Source: Cladochytrium replicatum (Eukaryota > Chytridiomycota > Chytridiomycetes > Cladochytriales > Cladochytriaceae). From it: a DNA stretch of 28,718 bases. Position 1 is the first letter of the stretch; each line of letters starts with the position of its first letter. Positions 7,573 to 18,636 of this stretch are shown piece by piece. The position numbers and the translations under genes were made by a program. Location: the NCBI GenBank assembly GCA_025526935.1, contig JAHLKD010000166.1, positions 1-28,718 on the forward strand, given 5' to 3'. The notes under the pieces were generated by a model. It was given only the letters and a program-made list of their open reading frames with translations. It was not told where the DNA came from and made no database searches.

Positions 7573-10500
7573 TCACTGCTGCTCACCTTCCTCCTCCTCA
7601 CCAGCGCTCAACGGACTCTCGCCGCCACTGCTGCAGAAACCGCCCAAACCCAGACCAGCACCCTCTTCACCCGGCTTAACCATTGCTGCCGCTGCAATCG
7701 CCGCTGCAAGGACGTCTTCCTCGGTGGTTCTCACCACCGTCTGGTCTATCCCTGGAGAGCTCACATTTGCCATTTTGCCCATGACCTCGATAAGATCCCA
7801 CGGCTCGCCGACGTGCCATTGTGCCTGAGTCATCTTGGTTGCAGAGCCGAGCGTGACAGTGAACACACGGTCGGCATCAACCACGCCGAGTCCTTCCTCG
7901 CTTGCGATGTTTGTGTGTACACCAGTCGCAGTTGGGATGCCGGCCAGGGACTTGAGACTGGCGAACATGTCTTCATCAGTGCGGTCGTCACCCGCGCACA
8001 TAATGAATCCCCACCGCCCGCTACCACCCAAAGCAAGACGCTTCACGATCTCGCCTTTGTTCACTGCAAGGGGACGCACTTCGAGGTTCTTCTTGCCAAT
8101 CATGATCTCAATAGGCAACTTTGACATGACGGCGTTCTCGATGTGGTTCCTACATTCTTTCGCTTGGAACAAGCCGTAAGTTGGGTCAGCGAGACGGTAG
8201 TGCCATGTGATCGAACATCGCTTGTGTTCGACAAACGAGCCCGTCGTACGCTCCGTATAATAGTTGAAAATCTCGGCCACCTCTGCTTTCCAGCTGAAGT
8301 CCATGTCTTCAGTAAGGTTGATCCACTTGCCCCCGGGATATTTGATGAAGCTTCCGTGCTCCGCGGAAAGACCGAGGTTGGGTATATGGCCGAGCCAGAG
8401 ATCCAGGGTTGCTTGGTCTCGACCGGATATGATGTACACTGTGTTCTTTGGGTCGGCGACTAGTGTCTCAAGGAATCGAAGCATGTCCGGAGGAGGAAGC
8501 GCAGCCATCGGCGTTCTGACAATTGGTGTCAATGTTCCCTGAATGAGAAAAATTAGCTGATGCTTCACGATAGGTGTAATATCATTACTGACATCGTAGT
8601 CAAACATGATCAGGCGTCTCTCAGCAGTCTTGTACGCCCGGACCGTTGCATCCTCATCGAGAACTGGCGTGGTGTTCAGCAGGCTGGGTAGGCTCGCACA
8701 TACACGCAATTCCTTTACAAAACTCGCGGCCCAAAATTCAGCAGTGTGTGTAGACACATGAGCATACTGTTGCTGATGGCGACTGAACCGCTCTTCCTTT
8801 CCCATCGTCAGAGCGTCGTAGATTGCATTCGCTACACCGGTGTAGTCCCAAGGGTTGACAAGCATGGCAGCGCTCAAGCTTCCGGCAGTTCCGGTGAACT
8901 CACTAAGGATGAGCGGAGCACAGTTCTCCTGTTGACAAACGACGAACTCGTGACTGGTGGTGTTCATGCCGTCACGCAGGCTTGTAATCAATCCCACATC
9001 CGCAACATTCAGAAGCGCGAAGTATTCGTCCTGGTTCAAGTGCTGGTGGAAGTGATGCACGGGCGCAAACTCCAAAGAACCGTACTGCCCGTTGATACGT
9101 GCGCAGATATCCGAGACTCGAGATTCAAGCTTCGACGACCCGGAGCCAGGCGTTTTCGGGGGAGTTGTTACTTGGATGAGAACCACTTTGTTCCGGAATT
9201 CAGGGTAGAGCTCAAGGAACTTTTCGAAGGCGTTGAGTTTGTGAACAACACCCTTCACATGGTCAAGTTTGTCCCGGCCGACGATAATCTTTTTGCCAGC
9301 GTACAAGTCCCGAATAGTCGAAGCACGCTCGCGTACTCCCGGAAGCTTCCTAAGCGCCAATCGTTAGCGGGTAAAACAAAGAAAGTGGTACAGTTATATT
9401 ACCTCCTAGTCTGTACCCTCTTCATATCGATACCAATCGGGAAGATTGCGACGTTTACCAACGTACCCTGGTAGTCTACACCTTTCGGTGAGCTCTCCAG
9501 TCCAAGTACTCTGGTGCAGCTCGAAATGAAGTGACGAGCATAGCTGTAGGTCTGGAAACCGACAAGGTTGGCACCAAGCACTCCACGAAGAATCTCGACA
9601 CGGCGGGGGAGGCACCGGAAGATTTCAGAAGACGGGAAAGGTGTGTGAAGGAAGAAACCGATACTAGCTTTCGGAATCAACTTGCGCAGAAGTGAGGGAA
9701 CAAGAAGGAGATGGTAATCATTGATCCAGACTATCACACCCTAGATCAGCCAAAGGCTAATTCATGACACTTAAATTACGTACTGAGATCTCCTGGTCGG
9801 TAGACCTTGGCAATGGTCTGTGCAAATAGCTCGTTCACTTTCACGTAACCCTCCCAGGTACTTCGCTTGTCGAGTGACTTTTGCAGAGCACTGTCCCACA
9901 GTACGTAATGGAACAGAGGCCAAAGCTCTGAAAATGTTTGAGATTCACGATTAAGTTAAACAAGGAATCGTTTCCATTATGACCGACCATTCTTGCAGTA
10001 TCCGTCGTAGTGAGCCTGGGCGACTTTCTCGTCAATGATGACCGGCACACACGCCTTTTCAAGCCAGAGCTGGTTTTTGAGAGAATCGACAAAGTCCGAG
10101 GAGAAAGCCGAAGTCGGGATGGGAGCCTCTGGACGGTCATGCGAAGCGATGGTACCGGTCCAACCGACCTGAACAATTGAGCGGGGAGTAGGAGAACTGG
10201 GGACGAGAGAACGAATTCCAGCAAAAAGGGCAGAGTGCCCACGACGATTGGGGAACAGCCAAGAAATGGATTCGGATCGCGGGACTGGAGGGGAGGAAGG
10301 ATGCTTCGGAATCGGAGAGGGAAAATCGATGTGCTGCGGGATTGGGGAGAGAATAGCCGGGCCGTTTGGAACCATCATGTGGGCATTGAGTTCCGAGTGG
10401 ACACGCGAGGAGGTCGTGGAGTTGGTGGGAGGGGTGGGCGAAGTCGAAGAGGTTGGCGGGGTTGAAGGAATCTTTGGGGAGGCAACACGAGCAAACACGG

Positions 10501-10744
10501 AAGCATTTGTGGGGGATTGCAGGTTGTTGATTGATGTTGAGGAGTAGTGGTTTGAAGAGAAGTAGTCCTTCTGATTGGACAGGTTCTGGTTGGGCAGCTT
10601 TGAGGAGGGGGCGAGGTGGCACAGGTACGGAAGGTAGAGCGAAGCTACGATGATCGAGTTTTGGTTATGAGGGTTCGCCGAGATTGAGGCAGCAGCGACA
10701 GCCGAGCGGGACGACGAGGAAGACGAATTGTTGTCCCAGTCCAT
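7573..10744 (-). CDS. TPS2: Trehalose-6-phosphate phosphatase with TPS-like domain (Tps2 type)
   Basis: Five exons on the minus strand: 10744-9988, 9927-9784, 9730-9403, 9349-8593 and 8538-7573 (983 aa). The enzyme removes phosphate from trehalose-6-phosphate, the last step of trehalose synthesis, in the cytosolic synthase complex. After a Ser/Pro-rich N-terminus, a glycosyltransferase-20 domain spans about residues 180-640 (ELWPLFHY; LIWINDYH at about 300; GMNTTSHEF; LSEFTGTAGSLSAAMLVNPWD). The HAD phosphatase covers about 655-940: DYDGTLTPIV at 660-669, SGRDQ at 700-704, GLSAEHG, K823 in NKGE and GDDRTDEDM at 845-853. The active-site Asp pair is D660/D662. Splicing out intron 4 (8592-8539) is required to form DYDGT. 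In the synthase-like domain the usual RLDxxKG reads KLDHVKG (K437, K442), suggesting weak or no synthase activity. The gene symbol follows yeast. Confidence 0.92.
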
Positions 10745-11020
10745 TTTAAACGAGAGATTGGAGTGATAGCCGTATTGCAGGGTGGGGAAGCAGCGCTGGA
10801 GAGCAGCACGTTGATGGGAGAGGAAGGTTTCGAGGGAGGTGAGGGCGCAGGATTGATAGATATTAAAAAATTCTTATCAGATGGAGAGTAGCACGTGGCA
10901 GGTCAGATTGATCAGATCGGAGAATGTCTGCACCATCCGCTGTGGTTGGTGGGTGGTTGGTTGGTTATCTGCACCATCGTTTCAGGTGTACATGTATCAC
11001 TATCGATTAGTTGTTACCAT
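10745..11020. promoter_or_regulatory. Promoter region of the TPS2-like gene / 3' flank of the BMT5-like gene
   Basis: This is 276 bp between two minus-strand genes. It should hold the TPS2-like promoter and 5' leader. No clear TATA box or perfect stress-response element (AGGGG) was seen. Two direct copies of TCTGCACCATC at 10927-10937 and 10968-10978 flank a TTGG/GGTTGG-rich spacer. Their role is unknown. Confidence 0.4.
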
Positions 11021-11994
11021 CTATCTCTTTCGGTTCTTCACAACTCGCCCTCCCTTGGATTGATCCTTGTCCGTGTTGTCAACCTTGCTGTTCGCCTTAC
11101 CTCTTTTGTGGTTGCTTTTTGATTCGTTTTCTACCCCTGGCTCCCGCTTTCGCTTACCGCGTCTACCAGACTGTGCCCATTCTGATCTATCAGATTTCCG
11201 CTCTAATTTCGTCATCACTTTGTCCCCATCATCCTCCAGATCAGATTTGTCCCCTTTCCACTTGGGATCAACCGCAAACACCCAGAGATCCGCTCCTTCC
11301 GATGTTGGCGCTTCTCGCACCGCTGGATTCGTCCGCGTCGGTATGTATCCCAACGCAGTCCATCGTTCGCTCTCGTATGGTTCCTTGGAAACAAGCCTCA
11401 GCCCGTTGTGCGCTGCCAATTCGTCCACCTTCCATTTTCTATAGTACTGCGAAAAAGCGAAATTAAAATGAAAATAAAACAGCATGCGTGGTCTTTGAAC
11501 CAACGTACTGGCGTATCACGAAGCGCAAGATGGATCCTCCCATTGACCGGTTCAAGCACCCTCCTCGCGGTTGTAAAGTATCCACCTACAAGCTTCCTGT
11601 TCTCCTCCACGCTCAGATCATCATTGCCTCCCCTCCCGACCCTCGGAAACTGGAACACGATCCGGTCCCACTCGCCTCCGACGTCCCTGTCCAGCGCGCA
11701 CGCGTCGACTTCGAACGCACACTGTGCACACTTTTGGTTTCGCACCGCGCTCAAGTTCGTGACCCCGTGCTTGGATTCGACGACCGATTCGGGTTCGTTG
11801 GTCGTTGCAAGAATGGTGCCTGGTGGGGATTGCGCGAGGGATTTGGAGAGCGCGAGCGCAAACGAAAAGTCGCCTTCACCGACAAGGAGGATCCTGTGTG
11901 TAGGGGAGTAGTGCCGTGGTGGCGGGGCGGACGCTTTGCGGCCCCGGGAGGTCGAATTCACAGTTAGGAGAAGTAGGTCAGTGATGGAATGCAT
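11021..11994 (-). CDS. BMT5: Bmt5-like 25S rRNA (uracil-N3)-methyltransferase
   Basis: Two exons, 11994-11509 and 11446-11021, joined across a 62-nt GT-AG intron, give 303 aa. The Rossmann-type methyltransferase domain starts with HRILLVGEGDFSFALAL (about residues 33-49), the S-adenosylmethionine-binding loop typical of the BMT5/DUF2431 family. It continues with TTNEPESVVESKHG, the acidic WDRIVFQFPRVG motif and, across the splice, ALRDTP-YYRKWKVDELAA. The yeast homologue methylates one uridine of 25S rRNA in the nucleolus. The C-terminal 60 or so residues are very Lys/Arg/Asp-rich, consistent with nucleolar targeting. The single ATG fits the family length. Exact target site here is inferred from the family only. 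Confidence 0.87.
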
Positions 11995-12482
11995 TTTAAA
12001 TAATTTGAAGAAATGGCGCAGGAAGATTGCTACAATTCAATCCTGAAACTGTTGTACTGTTCTCAAATCCAGAAGACTTATGCATTGTAACATTTACAAG
12101 GGGAGCTTAATTAAGTGAGAATCCACAATGACCATGGTTGCCGACGGTAGATCTATGTGCCGTTGAATCAGACTTTGAAGACATTGCTCCTCGCGCAGAT
12201 CACGATTACTTTGAGGTAGCGATACGGCAGGAGCACTCATCAAAAATCATTGTCCAGCGGGTATGTGAGAAATCCGAAAACAAACCAGAAAAACATTCTC
12301 CTCACAGAAATGTAAACAAAATGATACAAAATACTTCAGAACTAACAGTCAGTTGCCCATGTTCCACTAATCCCAATTCTCTATGTGGCAGTGTTACGCC
12401 ACCCCTGTTCCCATTGGACGCCTCTTCTTTTCTGGCCATTCAACTCTCCTTCCATCGGCCACCTCTATTTTGATTCTTGGCA
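11995..12482. promoter_or_regulatory. Divergent intergenic region between BMT5-like and secreted-protein genes
   Basis: These 488 bp must contain both divergent promoters. A coding-like stretch at about 12140-12258 (VESDFEDIAPRADHDYFEV) is followed by a good donor GTATGTGAG at 12260, but no start, acceptor pairing or family was established. CT-rich sequence precedes the ATG at 12483, as is common in fungal promoters. Confidence 0.4.
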
Positions 12483-13970
12483 ATGAGGCCTTCTGCACTG
12501 TTGCTGCTCGCCGCTGCCATCGCTGCTCCTCTCGCTGAGTCCGCCTCTATCAACAACCCCGCTGGTGCTCTTGATCGCAGAGATGGCACCCTTGGCGAAA
12601 GACTCTCTCACCCACCGCACAACAATGAGCCCATCAACCCGCACTTCCTCAACCGCGTTCTTGGCCGACGACAGGGAACACAAGGTGGAAAGCAGTCGCA
12701 GCCGATCCAGCCGCCTTATGGCTACGACCCCGCCAACCCAGGCTGGAGCCAAAACTTGATTGTCGACCCATCGTCGTCTACTACAACTGGAGCAGGCGCA
12801 CAACCATCCGCTGTTGCTGGAGATGCTGGTGGAAATGCCACGAATGGAGATGGATCGGCACCCAGCGAGGACGAAATTCTCAACCCCAACAACAACCCTG
12901 TCAGCGCCGGTGCTGGGACTACCAGTGATGCTGGCGCTGGAGCTACTGCAACAACTACGGGCGCTGCTGGTGCTGCCACAACGACTAGCGATGCTGCCGC
13001 AACGGGATCCACCTCTCTTTTGGATGCTGGCCCAACTCAGGCTCCAGATGCCTCTTTGCCCTCTGATCTTGCTGGTATCGACATTCCTTCGGGAGCAGTG
13101 CCGGCTGTGACTGGCGGCGCAGATGGCAACGCCAACGGAGGTGCTACTAGTACCACTACCACGACGACCACCGCCGAGGGTGGAAATGGTAACGGCGGTG
13201 GTGCTGCAACGACCACCACAACAACTGCGACTACCACGGAAGGCGGGGCTGATGTCACTACCCCTCCTGGCAACAACGGAGGTGGCAACTACACTCCCGG
13301 CCGTCGTTTCAGGTGCAAACCAAAGTCTACCACAGTTCGCGGTGGAGCCGAGGAAGTCACAACTACGCCTTGCACAAAGACCACAACCACTACTACCCCG
13401 TGCACAAAGACAACCACCACCACTCCGTGCACAAAGACGACCGGTTCTGCAATCGAGATCGGTGCCCCGACCGATGTCAACGTTGATGGAAGTGCGACCT
13501 CCACTTCTACCAAGAAAATGAAGACCAAGACAAAGACGATGAAGTCTCGCCCGACCGAAGGCGCCAGCTTCCAGGATGTCGAGAATGCGTCCAACTCGAT
13601 GGTCGCGCTTCTTGCCGAGCTTCAGTCCTCTGTTGATATCCCGGGTCTCATCGCGGACCTCAAAGAGACCACCGGTGTCAATAAGTTTGAGCTTTCTGCT
13701 CTGCTGTCGAACCTTGTCCAAACCTTCAACACAAAATCCACTATCTCGATATCGGATGTCGTCCAGGCCATCAACGACGCCGCTGGCGGCACTGACGTTT
13801 CATCAGCGGAGATTTTGGCAGACATTGTCGACAGCTTGAAGAATGGGGCAACAGAGGCGGACGTGATTTCGTTGCTGGAGAAACTTGCGGACAGTGTCAA
13901 GGACTTTAGTCAGAAGGAGCTCGACGTGCTCGCCCAGATGATCGAGAAGGCGCAATTTTCGGATGCGTGA
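12483..13970 (+). CDS. Secreted Thr/Ala/Gly-rich low-complexity protein
   Basis: A single exon of 495 aa starts at ATG 12483. Residues 1-20 (MRPSALLLLAAAIAAPLAES) form a clear signal peptide. Two RR pairs soon after it (DRRD, GRRQ) could be Kex2-type processing sites. The middle is disordered and rich in Thr, Ala, Gly and Asn, suited to O-mannosylation, with three TPCTK units about residues 298-322. A basic KKMKTKTKTMKSR stretch leads into a C-terminal helical domain of about 130 residues (VALLAELQSSVDIPGLIADL and onward). There is no hydrophobic C-terminal tail, so no GPI anchor is expected. Cell-wall or extracellular matrix role is a guess; the family is not recognised. Confidence 0.8.
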   Translation: MRPSALLLLAAAIAAPLAESASINNPAGALDRRDGTLGERLSHPPHNNEPINPHFLNRVLGRRQGTQGGKQSQPIQPPYGYDPANPGWSQNLIVDPSSSTTTGAGAQPSAVAGDAGGNATNGDGSAPSEDEILNPNNNPVSAGAGTTSDAGAGATATTTGAAGAATTTSDAAATGSTSLLDAGPTQAPDASLPSDLAGIDIPSGAVPAVTGGADGNANGGATSTTTTTTTAEGGNGNGGGAATTTTTTATTTEGGADVTTPPGNNGGGNYTPGRRFRCKPKSTTVRGGAEEVTTTPCTKTTTTTTPCTKTTTTTPCTKTTGSAIEIGAPTDVNVDGSATSTSTKKMKTKTKTMKSRPTEGASFQDVENASNSMVALLAELQSSVDIPGLIADLKETTGVNKFELSALLSNLVQTFNTKSTISISDVVQAINDAAGGTDVSSAEILADIVDSLKNGATEADVISLLEKLADSVKDFSQKELDVLAQMIEKAQFSDA

Positions 13971-14550
13971 GCATGACATCAAACGCCTTACGTTGCGGTC
14001 AATTTATCTCTACTTATTGCTCACATTCCATCGCGTGGTTTCGCCTATTTAGCTTGGCTTCACTTTTCTTGGTTCGATTCTGATCTCACCATCTGGTATT
14101 TTCATATCATGCCTTCAGGACGGTGCACATTCGAATTATTTCCTCCTGCATTTAGCACCTTTTCGCTTTCTGTATTTTCTTTCTCCGTATTGCTTCGGCC
14201 CTGCGGTTTCTTTCTCTTTTTTTGGATTACACATGGTCTGTCGCAAACGCGCTCTGTGCTTGATATGGAGGTGATGATGCCTTTCGATGGTGGGTTTTGC
14301 TAATAATAACAAGAATGTGGTAGTTTGCTTTGTTTGCGTCACTATATTCGGTTGTGTACTATTGTCTTTTTGCACACTCTTTTTTTGGAATCTATACAAT
14401 TCGCACCCACCACTGTGCTACACATCCAAATCCAGTTTTTGACAGGACACGTGACACACGCGTTGGCTCATCGGATTGGATTGGCATTGATTCTTTCGAT
14501 TGGGGCGAAGGACGCAGAAAAAAGCTGGAGGGTTATTGCGTGCAAACACA
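13971..14550. other. Intergenic region before the CSC1-like gene
   Basis: About 580 bp with T-rich tracts (for example 14210-14225 and 14370-14390). It should contain the 3' end of the secreted-protein gene and the promoter of the channel gene. Short open frames here look incidental. Nothing else was recognised. Confidence 0.4.
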
Positions 14551-17500
14551 ATGAGTGAACCTACCGTTGCTGCTACGGCTACGGCTACCGCGGAATCATC
14601 TTCAACAAACACTGTCTCGCTCGAAGCTTTCCTGTCAGCATTATTCATCAACTCCGTCCTTGCTGGTGCATTCCTGCTTGCCTTCTTCATTTTGCGTCCG
14701 ATTCTGCCCTATGTTTATTCTCCAAAGACATCCTCGAAAACCACAAACTTACGGATCAAACTCAAGAAGAAGAAGAAGGATAATACAGAAAAGAAGGCTC
14801 AGGTTGTCATTGAGGAGGAAAAGGATCGACGTTGGTGGTGGAAGATTATAGGGGGTCGGGATTTTTGGTTCGTTGATGACGAGGAGTTGTTGTCGCGTGC
14901 GGGATTGAAGGGGTTCGCACTGTACGCGATTTGCCGATTATGGTTCAAGCTGTTTGCCGGGCTTGCGCTTTTGGCGGTCATTGTGCTTGTTCCAATCAAC
15001 GTTACCGGAGGTATTTGATGAGATCATCTGTCAACTTCTCAATTCGCTTGACATTTACCTTATATTTGTAGTGGTTGACTTGAAGAAGCTTGATCAGCTC
15101 ACCATGGGCAACATTAATGACGACGGACGCTACAGCGGTCACATCGTCATGATCTATATCCTTGATCTTTTCGTGATTTATTCCATCCTAAAGCTTCTTG
15201 AGCTTTCGAAACGAATCCGTCACCAAAACCTCATTTCGGTAGCTCTTGCTGCTCGTGCAGGATCCAGCGCAGAGCGACACATGCGGCACTTGTGCCAGCG
15301 CACGATTCTCGTGAAGGACATACCTAACTATGCCCTTGATGAGGATCGGCTGGCGCAACTCTTTTCCGCTGTGGGTCGGGTCGAGAAAGTGATTGTTGTT
15401 CGTAAAGACGCGGCGATTGAGAAGGCGGTCAATGAGGCGGAGAAGATACGTGGGGATATCGAGCTTGCGTCGATGCTGTACCTTTACAGTATGATTAAAG
15501 AAGCAAAAAAGCTAAATGAGAGGGAAGAAAAGCGTGCTTCCGAAGTGTCTATTGGACGTGCGGGTAGTATGGAGGCCGTTGGAGAGCGAACAGCAATGAA
15601 CATGCCGAGACAGAGTTCCATGTCGGCTTCTGACATGGAGGCCGGTCGCGGAAATCCAGAGGGTGGACTTATAGAGCTTGAGAACATCGTGACTCCGCCA
15701 AATGCTGTACTCTCAAATAAGAAGCGCAGGTCAACCAGACGCTACCGGTTTTCCTACGAGTCTAACCAGGAGGATGCTGACGCCCTGCCGAAACGCAGCG
15801 GCGAGAAAGAAGAGCCACCAGCAGTACCTCCACCATCGCTCACCATCCGCGCATCGCATCGCGCGGCTCGTCCGACCAAAAAGGCTGGCTGTTTCACACC
15901 TCAGAAAATCGACCTTTTGTCAGACGCTGTTTCGAGATATCGCGCGCTTCACCGCAAGATCATGTCAATGCGTTCAGCATTTTTCCGCACAGTCACAACT
16001 GAAGACGATGCCTGGCGTCGCGCGGTTCTCGAGCAGATCAACAATTCGCCATCCAGATTTCCACGTGCGGGGATGACGATACCAGAGAAAATGACGGCAG
16101 ACCATACCGCGTTCGTGGTGTTTCAGACTCCGGTGGAAGCTGCTCATGCATTAAACGCAGTCGTGCTGGATCACCCAGCGTACATGATGGAGAGACATCT
16201 CGTATTGGATCAGAGCAATATTGTGTGGAGCACGCTCGGTTACGATCGAACGTATCGCAATCTAATGTCTGTGGCAGGGTGGGTTGGATCACTTGCGATG
16301 ACTGGTAAGCAGCATGATTTAAACAATGTTGTGCAGAACTGATAGCGGTTTTGTGTGTTACAAATTAAGTCTTCTGGGGTGCGATCATGGCTTTTGTTAC
16401 TGGCCTTACGAAACTATCAACAATCGCGCAGCTATTTCCGGAACTTGCAAAACTACTCGAGCTCAATAATCTTGTCAAGGGTATCATTACAGGTTATCTG
16501 CCCCCAGTGATAGTATCTGTAATGGTTTCCCTAGTCCCAACAATTTTCAGATGTGAGCAACTCCCGTTTATTCGCAACCACTTTTAATATGTTTTCATTC
16601 CACTGCAGACGTAGCTCGGGTTGAAGGAAAGGTGACGATTGCGGAGATTGAGGCCATTGTACTCCAAAGACATTACATCTTCCAGGTAAGGATGATCAAT
16701 TTGCCAAAGTTACGCCATAGAATGATTGTACTCGATCCTTCAGGTATTTACGGTCTTGTTAGTCACCACCGTTGCGCAATCTGCCGTCGCTTCCATTAAA
16801 GCCATCGCCGAAAAGCCTTTTGATTCCTTTAACATATTTGCGACAAACGTTCCTCCCGCTTCGTCCTTCTTTATGTAAGATTTTTCTTCCGAAAGCTATT
16901 CCCTGTATTCATTACCATTTTCGTAGCAACTACGTCCTGTTGCAAGCACTCACCGGGCCATCTGGAGCGCTATTACAGATTTCTAGCCTCGTCATTCGTA
17001 CACTCAGACTGATGGGACTCTTTACCGGTAAAACTCCTCGAACGAAGCGCGCTATTCTTTCTCCGGTGCAGTGGGACTTTGCAGCCATAATGGCGACCCA
17101 TTCGCTCATTGCAACCATCGGAATAGTATACGCGACCCTTGCGCCGTTGCTGCTTGTCTTTGTTGCGTTCTACTTTGGCTTCTGGGCACTCGCCGTGTTC
17201 TACTTGATCCAGCATGTGTATGAGACCGGTACAGATGCGACGATCGGAGCAGTTGAAGGGTTGTACACTGTTGCGATGCAGCAATTTGCGGCGCTGTACA
17301 TGGCTCAGGTAAATAAATTACATGTTTTGAGAAGCCTATAGTCTAACTCCATTCGACCAGGTCACGCTGACTGGAATATTTTTCCTAAGAGGGGCGGAGG
17401 GACATGGAATTGCCATGATTGTTCTCATCGTATTTACTGTATCGATGCATATCCATTGCTCCAAATTCAAAAGGTTGCTGTTTGGCCTTCCAGCAGAAAC

Positions 17501-18500
17501 CGCCATGGACGTTGCGTACGTTACTAGCACTTCGGTCAGAGAAAGCAACGGGTCGCTCTTGCGGAGGAGGAAAGGCCTTATTCAGGGTCTCATATCCGAC
17601 GTTGGAGGGCTGGCGACCGACGTTGTTGGGGTTGGAAAGGAAATGACTAAATCCGTGGTCGGAATCTCCGACGGGCTGGCGAACGCAGCTGGAGCCGGGA
17701 ACATTGTGAAGGGAGCGAAGGGAGCTATGCAACGTGCAAAGTCAAGGCGACGACCTTATAGATCTGCAGACTCGGTTTTATCGTCGCCAACTGATGACGT
17801 TGGAGGAAGTGGAATGACAATTGACACGTCGGTTAGTGTATCGAGGTGGTCCTTGAGTGATGCAGGTGGAGGCGATCGCTCATCATCTCCTGAGCCGATG
17901 AGTCCAGCATCCATTTGGAGCATCTCGTCATCTTCTGCAGCGATCCGCGACGAAAAGTACTACGAGCCGCTGATTCAACCCGCTCTCCGAAAGTCAGCGC
18001 TCACTGCTGTGTGGTTGCCTAAGCATGATCCGTTGTTAGCTGTTCAAAGGATTATTCTGCCACAGCTTCTGGGTACATCAGACTTTGAAGTGGTTTATGA
18101 GGATGAGGAAGACGACAAGTCGGGATTTGCAACTGCAGAGTCTGGACCAGATCGACAAGCCAACATTGACGGTATCCCAACGGGAATGGAGTCAGAGGCT
18201 ACAGGGATGAGCGGAGAAGAGAATCGCTCCAAGCGATCAAAAGGGAAAGCAGCGAAAAGGAAGAGGAAGAGGAAAGCTCGTGCGACCCGCAAGGGAGTTG
18301 TTGTTGCGTACGACAAACCAGAAGGAGAAGATGACTTTTTCGATGCGGAAGAAAATGGATCAAGAACAGGAATCCCATCGCCTGGATTGGGACGTGAGCA
18401 GGACACCAACCTGAATCCGATATCCGTGTGGATGGTTGATGCAGTAGTGAACTCGAAGGGCGGACTGAAGTTGTGCGACGGCATGCTCTACATGGAGTAA
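14551..18500 (+). CDS. CSC1: CSC1/OSCA/TMEM63-family osmosensitive cation channel
   Basis: Seven exons (14551-15010, 15072-16304, 16370-16552, 16609-16685, 16744-16874, 16927-17308, 17361-18500) give 1201 aa. The family comprises mechanically or hyperosmotically gated, calcium-permeable channels of the plasma membrane. The N-terminus has one membrane helix (about 22-50), a basic KLKKKKKD loop and two more helices. A long cytosolic RRM-like domain follows (TILVKDIPNYALDEDRLAQLF to ADHTAFVVFQTPVEAAHAL). The pore domain includes VFWGAIMAFVTGL, LNNLVKGIITGYLPP, PTIFRYVARVEGKVT, FFINYVLLQALTGPSGALLQ and LAVFYLIQHVYETG, close to the family pattern. The tail after about residue 880 is long, acidic/basic and disordered, with the PLIQPALRKSALTAVWLPKHDP motif common in fungal members. 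The gene ends 136 bp before the next plus-strand gene. Confidence 0.9.
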
Positions 18501-18636
18501 AACCCAGAAAGGAGAGCAGAATATGTCCAGCAGTTTGTGGGTGTTTGTTGTTATTTTCTAAGAAAATTTAAATTAAATCTCCAAAAATCCTTTAACTCCT
18601 GTGCCTTCGAATCCTCCTTCGAATCCTCCTATCGTC

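Noticed and set aside
7486-9474. Several plus-strand open frames of up to 242 codons opposite the TPS2-like gene
   Set aside because: The minus strand carries unmistakable Tps2 motifs through all exons; the plus frames show no family features.
12138-12473. Small open frame between the BMT5-like and secreted-protein genes as a gene
   Set aside because: It starts at TTG, has no recognised domain and runs through a promoter region; only a weak exon-like segment with a donor site was seen.
12465-13721. Antisense open frame of 418 codons across the secreted-protein gene
   Set aside because: It reads as Ser/Arg/Gly/Cys low complexity and mirrors the Thr/Ala-rich codons of the plus strand; the plus frame has a signal peptide and a good ATG.
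14060-14100. GGTTCGATTC resembling a tRNA T-arm
   Set aside because: No acceptor stem, D-arm or anticodon arm can be fitted around it.
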